From: Gammaproteobacteria bacterium
GTDB lineage: Bacteria; Pseudomonadota; Gammaproteobacteria; JAPPPA01
Direction of reading: 5' to 3'
Assembly (NCBI GenBank): GCA_028817755.1
Contig: JAPPPA010000060.1
Location: 1-7,389 of the forward strand
DNA length: 7,389 nt
Each line of letters begins with the position of its first letter. Position 1 is the stretch's first letter. This document shows, piece after piece, positions 4,493 to 7,389 of the stretch. Under the pieces are notes generated by a model. It made no database searches. It worked only from the letters and a program-made list of their open reading frames with translations, and had not been told where the DNA came from. The position numbers and the translations under genes are program-made.

Positions 4493-6304
4493 ATGAAAAA
4501 ATTTTCATTCGGCATTTCATTGCCGATCTTTTTACTTGCCACTACCGGCGCAACAGCTGCCGTGCCATCTGAAGACCTAGAAACGATTGTTGTCTCTGCT
4601 AGCCGGATTGAACAACCGCTATCGCGCGTCATTGGCGATGTTTCTATTTTGACTCGTGATCAAATTGAAGCGGCAGCACCTAATGACCTTGCGGATCTTA
4701 TTGACCGGCTGCCTGGCGTTGATGTGGTGCGTTCAGGTTCATTTGGTTCGCAAACATCTGTATTTGTCCGTGGTTCGGAGTCTGATCACGTCTTAGTGTT
4801 AGTAGACGGTGTTCGTGTTAATTCGCCAACAGCCGGTGGCGCTGCGTGGGCCGATCTCCATCCGTCCCAAATTGAGCGCATCGAAGTAGTGCGTGGTTCT
4901 CGTTCTGCCGTATACGGATCTGATGCCATTGGTGGTGTTGTGCAGATATTTACCCGTAATAGCACTAATGCATCGGTAGCAGTACGGGCCGGTTCTTTTA
5001 ATACTAAGGAAACCACCGTTAGCTTGGGTGCGAAAGATGACACTGGGTATGCGGGAATAACCGTTAATCGGTTAGAGAGCGATGGCTTTAGCGCACAGAA
5101 TGCCAACGCAAATACACCCGGCTTCCCTGCTTTTGGCGGCTTCCCAGCTACTCCTCCGTATGTGCATGACCCAGACGATGACGGTATTGAGCGTACTAGC
5201 ATTGCTGCTAAAGCGGGAGTTAATGGCGATATTTGGGCCTTGGATATATCTGCTCAATCGACAATGGCAGATGTTGAGATTGATAGCTCGTTCTTGCCAC
5301 CGGTTTCAAAATCAGACCAAGACACACTGACTGCTACTAGTACGGTAGATATTAGTGATCAAAGTCAGGTAAAGCTGCAACTTGGTTATAACCGCCAAGA
5401 ATCTGGTAACACTAATGCCGATCGTCGTAGTGCTGAGCTAACTTACCAACACAGCTTTGATAGCTTGCAATGGTTAGTCGGTGTGGGCTCAGAAAACATA
5501 CATGGTGAAACATCGTCTTTCGATCGCTCCGTGTCTAACCAATACGCATTTGCTCAAGCTATTGGGCAGCAGGATGTGTTGGATTGGCAGTTGGCATTGC
5601 GTTTAGAGGATCACGACAACTTTGGCAGTCATACTTCATCCTCTGCTGCGCTTGGCTGGTGGATTAGCGATACGCTGCGTGTGCACGGTTCTTTCGCTGA
5701 TGGTTTCCGCGCGCCGACATTATCTGATCTATTTTCTCCAGGGCCGTCCTTCGCTGGTAATCCAGACTTAGAGCCAGAAGAAAGCCAAAATGTAGAGGTA
5801 GGTGCTAAATGGTATGCAACAGAGGCTTGGGGCGTATCACTGACTTTGTTTGATTCAGAATTTGAGAACCTTATTGCCTTTCAGGGCGTCGATAACCAGG
5901 CAATCAATATCCAGACAGCTAGAGTTGAAGGCCTAGAATTTGACGTGTCATTTGATAACGACAACTGGTTTGCCAGCCTCGCTATAACCTTGCAAAAGGC
6001 TCGTGACGCTGATGGTGACCCGTTGTTACGCCGCCCCGATGAAAAGGCGACGCTAGTGCTGGGGCATCGATGGGAAGCCATAACGGCAGAGTTAGACGTC
6101 AAAGCTGCTGGAGACAGCAAAGACTTTGGTGCTGACCTAGAGGGCTATGAAGTACTGGGGGCTAGTGTCTCCTGGAATGCGACCAGTAATTTGCTGGTGA
6201 ATGTGCGAGGAGAAAACCTATTGGATGAGGATTACCAAGTCGCCAATGGTTTTAATACCCTACCGCGTAGCGGTTACGTCACTTTACGTTATAACTTTAA
6301 TTAA
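4493..6304 (+). CDS. btuB: TonB-dependent outer-membrane cobalamin receptor, BtuB-like
   Basis: An outer-membrane beta-barrel that takes up corrinoids with energy from TonB-ExbBD. The 603 residues compare with 614 in E. coli. A signal peptide covers about 1-23 (MKKF start, cleavage near ATAA). The TonB-box-like ETIVVSAS is at 30-37. The plug domain spans about 40-157 and contains RLPGVDVVRSGS (72-83), FVRGSESDHVLVLVDGVRVN (91-110), and VVRGSRSAVYGSDAIGGVVQ (132-151). The barrel follows, with GFRAPTLSDLF (404-414), NPDLEPEES (423-431), VEGLEF (478-483), LLRRP (511-515) and NLLDEDYQ (575-582). The acidic HDPDDDGIERTS (225-236) resembles the calcium-binding loop region of BtuB. GGAG at 4482-4485 is 7 bases before the ATG. 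Regulation is by the upstream cobalamin riboswitch. The chain ends YNFN, so the usual terminal aromatic is penultimate. Substrate could be cobalamin or a precursor such as cobinamide. Confidence 0.93.
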   Translation: MKKFSFGISLPIFLLATTGATAAVPSEDLETIVVSASRIEQPLSRVIGDVSILTRDQIEAAAPNDLADLIDRLPGVDVVRSGSFGSQTSVFVRGSESDHVLVLVDGVRVNSPTAGGAAWADLHPSQIERIEVVRGSRSAVYGSDAIGGVVQIFTRNSTNASVAVRAGSFNTKETTVSLGAKDDTGYAGITVNRLESDGFSAQNANANTPGFPAFGGFPATPPYVHDPDDDGIERTSIAAKAGVNGDIWALDISAQSTMADVEIDSSFLPPVSKSDQDTLTATSTVDISDQSQVKLQLGYNRQESGNTNADRRSAELTYQHSFDSLQWLVGVGSENIHGETSSFDRSVSNQYAFAQAIGQQDVLDWQLALRLEDHDNFGSHTSSSAALGWWISDTLRVHGSFADGFRAPTLSDLFSPGPSFAGNPDLEPEESQNVEVGAKWYATEAWGVSLTLFDSEFENLIAFQGVDNQAINIQTARVEGLEFDVSFDNDNWFASLAITLQKARDADGDPLLRRPDEKATLVLGHRWEAITAELDVKAAGDSKDFGADLEGYEVLGASVSWNATSNLLVNVRGENLLDEDYQVANGFNTLPRSGYVTLRYNFN

Positions 6305-7080
6305 GACTCGGCGCGTTCAGCATCCTGCTGTTCGCGCTCTTTAATGCCGGGTACCAGTAGGCGGGCCATAATAATGCCGCCTTCAAATAGCAGGTACATG
6401 GGTACAGCCAACAAGGTTTGGCTAATAATATCCGGCGGTGTTAAAAACATACCTGCAACAAACGCCCCTAGAAAAACATAGGGGCGTTTTTCTTTGAGCT
6501 TGTTCGGAGTGGTCATGCCTGTCCAAACCATCAACACGGTGGCGATAGGCACTTCAAACGCTAGGCCGAAAGCGATAAATAGGGCAATTACAAAGTCCAG
6601 ATAGCGGCCGATATCGGTAGCGATAGTGACGCCGTCTGGTGCCATGCTGGTGAGAAAGCCGAAAATCAGCGGAAACACCACGTAATAAGCAAATGCGATG
6701 CCTGCGTAAAACAGTAATACGCTGGATGCGAGCAGTGGTACAGCAATACGTTTTTCATGTTGGTAGAGGCCGGGTGCAACAAAGCCCCATGCCTGGTGTA
6801 AAATCCAAGGCATTGCGACCACAAACGCTGCTAGCAGTGACAGTTTGAATGGGGTCAAGAAAGGTGATGCCACTTCTGTAGCAATCATGCTGGTGCCTTC
6901 TGGCAAGAACACCATGAGCGGGCCTGCCAAGAGGGTGAACAGATCTTTGGCGAAAAAGCTCAGCGGAATAAAGACCACTAAAACGCCCAATAATGCTTTA
7001 ACCAAGCGGTCACGCATCTCAACCAAGTGCGAAATCCAAGGCATGGCATTGGCTTGTGTATTGGTTTTGGGCTTACCCAT
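6301..7080 (-). CDS. tatC: Sec-independent protein translocase subunit TatC
   Basis: The polytopic inner-membrane core of the twin-arginine translocase, which with TatB binds RR-signal peptides of folded exported proteins. The 259 residues match E. coli (258), with six hydrophobic segments near 25-44, 76-98, 117-138, 158-182, 197-212 and 215-235. Residues known to matter in the family are visible by alignment to E. coli: Arg23 in HLVEMRDRL, Phe100 and Glu109 in FVAPGLYQHEKR, and Glu176 in AFEVPIA. Other conserved blocks are MIATEVASPF (65-74), EKRPYVFLGAFVAG (197-210) and LTPPD (213-217). The C-terminal tail is charged. The ATG at 7080 lies inside the end of tatB (8-base overlap), indicating coupling; a second Met at residue 13 (MPWISHL) could also serve. 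It converges on btuB, sharing 4 bases at the stops. Confidence 0.98.
   Translation of the reverse strand: MGKPKTNTQANAMPWISHLVEMRDRLVKALLGVLVVFIPLSFFAKDLFTLLAGPLMVFLPEGTSMIATEVASPFLTPFKLSLLAAFVVAMPWILHQAWGFVAPGLYQHEKRIAVPLLASSVLLFYAGIAFAYYVVFPLIFGFLTSMAPDGVTIATDIGRYLDFVIALFIAFGLAFEVPIATVLMVWTGMTTPNKLKEKRPYVFLGAFVAGMFLTPPDIISQTLLAVPMYLLFEGGIIMARLLVPGIKEREQQDAERAES
6461..6495 (+). terminator. Intrinsic terminator for btuB, inside tatC (antisense)
   Basis: AACGCCCCTA (6461-6470) and TAGGGGCGTT (6479-6488) form a perfect 10-bp stem with an 8-base loop, followed on the plus strand by a tail of five T, C, three T (6487-6495). It lies 157 bases after the btuB stop and within tatC codons 198-207. 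On the tatC strand the tail is only TTTGTTG, a poorer U-tract. Orientation therefore favours ending btuB transcripts. Confidence 0.7.
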
Positions 7081-7384
7081 TGTCTTGCTTGGTTTTGTCG
7101 GCTTTGTTTATTTCTGCGGTATCTGTGCTGTCGGTGGTATCTAACGGTGCCATTACATCTTGATTGAGTTGTTGGCGAACGCTTTCAACAGACTTGCGAA
7201 TTTGTTGTTGGTCTTCTAAAGCGATTTGGCGGTCAATATCACGCTGAATGGTCTGCGCCATACGGCGAATTTTGCCGGTCCAGCGGCCGACGGTGGTAGC
7301 GAGCTTGGGTAGTCGGTCAGGCCCAACCACAACCATGGCGATTACCCCAAGCAGGGCAACTTCCCACAAGCCTACGTCAAACAT
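7073..7384 (-). CDS. tatB: Sec-independent protein translocase subunit TatB
   Basis: Inner-membrane partner of TatC in the twin-arginine signal receptor. The 103 residues begin MFDVGLWEV, with the family's conserved Glu8 in the membrane segment (about 5-20). The GPDRLP hinge (21-26) follows, then an amphipathic helix (about 27-70) rich in Arg, Gln and Ile. The C-terminal tail (80-103) is Asp/Thr/Lys-rich and probably disordered. It is shorter than E. coli TatB (171), with the difference in the variable tail. TatB rather than TatA is supported by the MFDVG start, Glu8, the GP(D/Q)RLP hinge and adjacency to tatC. The start codon is 5 bases from the window edge, so its ribosome site and any tatA just upstream are out of view. 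It overlaps tatC by 8 bases. Confidence 0.95.
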   Translation of the reverse strand: MFDVGLWEVALLGVIAMVVVGPDRLPKLATTVGRWTGKIRRMAQTIQRDIDRQIALEDQQQIRKSVESVRQQLNQDVMAPLDTTDSTDTAEINKADKTKQDNG

Positions 7385-7389
7385 TTGTG

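Noticed and set aside
4786..5202. Minus-strand open frame of 138 codons inside btuB
   Set aside because: It is fully antisense to well-conserved plug and barrel coding sequence; its composition (Thr, Pro, Ser, Arg rich) is what a reversed btuB gives, and no ribosome site or family match is seen.
6845..7144. Plus-strand open frame of 99 codons antisense to tatC and tatB
   Set aside because: It runs opposite the conserved N-terminal part of tatC and the end of tatB and reads as a reverse-complement artefact; the hydrophobic tail mirrors the reverse of low-complexity tatB tail codons.

Overview
The window looks like a chromosomal segment of a gammaproteobacterium, probably a free-living marine or aquatic one. 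The TatB and TatC proteins read much like the E. coli proteins along most of their length. CysH is the thioredoxin-type PAPS reductase, with a C-terminal ECGLH motif and a single cysteine. A cobalamin riboswitch stands in front of a BtuB-like receptor. Base composition looks intermediate and even, and no transposase, integrase, tRNA, rRNA, CRISPR array or phage gene is visible. The genus cannot be settled from the sequence alone.

Layout from left to right. (1) 22-714, minus: cysH. (2) 715-856: a divergent promoter region between cysH and a membrane-anchored monohaem cytochrome c (857-1342, plus), which ends in a clear intrinsic terminator at 1403-1425. (3) 1481-2083: cysC, adenylyl-sulfate kinase, then 2187-3512: a UDP-glucose 6-dehydrogenase, both plus. 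(4) 3586-3981: a MAPEG-family membrane protein, followed 12 bases later by a 70-residue coiled-coil-like small protein of unknown role. (5) 4205-4492: an AT-rich dyad, an extended -10 promoter, a cobalamin aptamer and a hairpin beside the Shine-Dalgarno sequence, all leading into btuB (4493-6304, plus). (6) 6301-7384, minus: tatB-tatC, overlapping each other by 8 bases and converging on btuB with a 4-base overlap at the stop codons.

How the genes work together. CysC makes PAPS from APS and CysH reduces PAPS to sulfite, so the two define the PAPS branch of assimilatory sulfate reduction. They are in separate transcription units. cysC lies beside ugd, which makes UDP-glucuronate for envelope or exopolysaccharide. 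BtuB imports corrinoids across the outer membrane and is expected to be switched off by cobalamin through the riboswitch. TatB and TatC are the substrate receptor of the twin-arginine export system; tatA would be expected just outside the right edge.

No wholly new system is evident. The most striking non-standard signal is a perfect 10-bp hairpin with a T-rich tail, oriented to end btuB transcripts but lying inside a conserved part of the tatC coding sequence (6461-6495). Next are the 12-of-13-bp AT-rich dyad overlapping the btuB promoter and the details of the riboswitch region.
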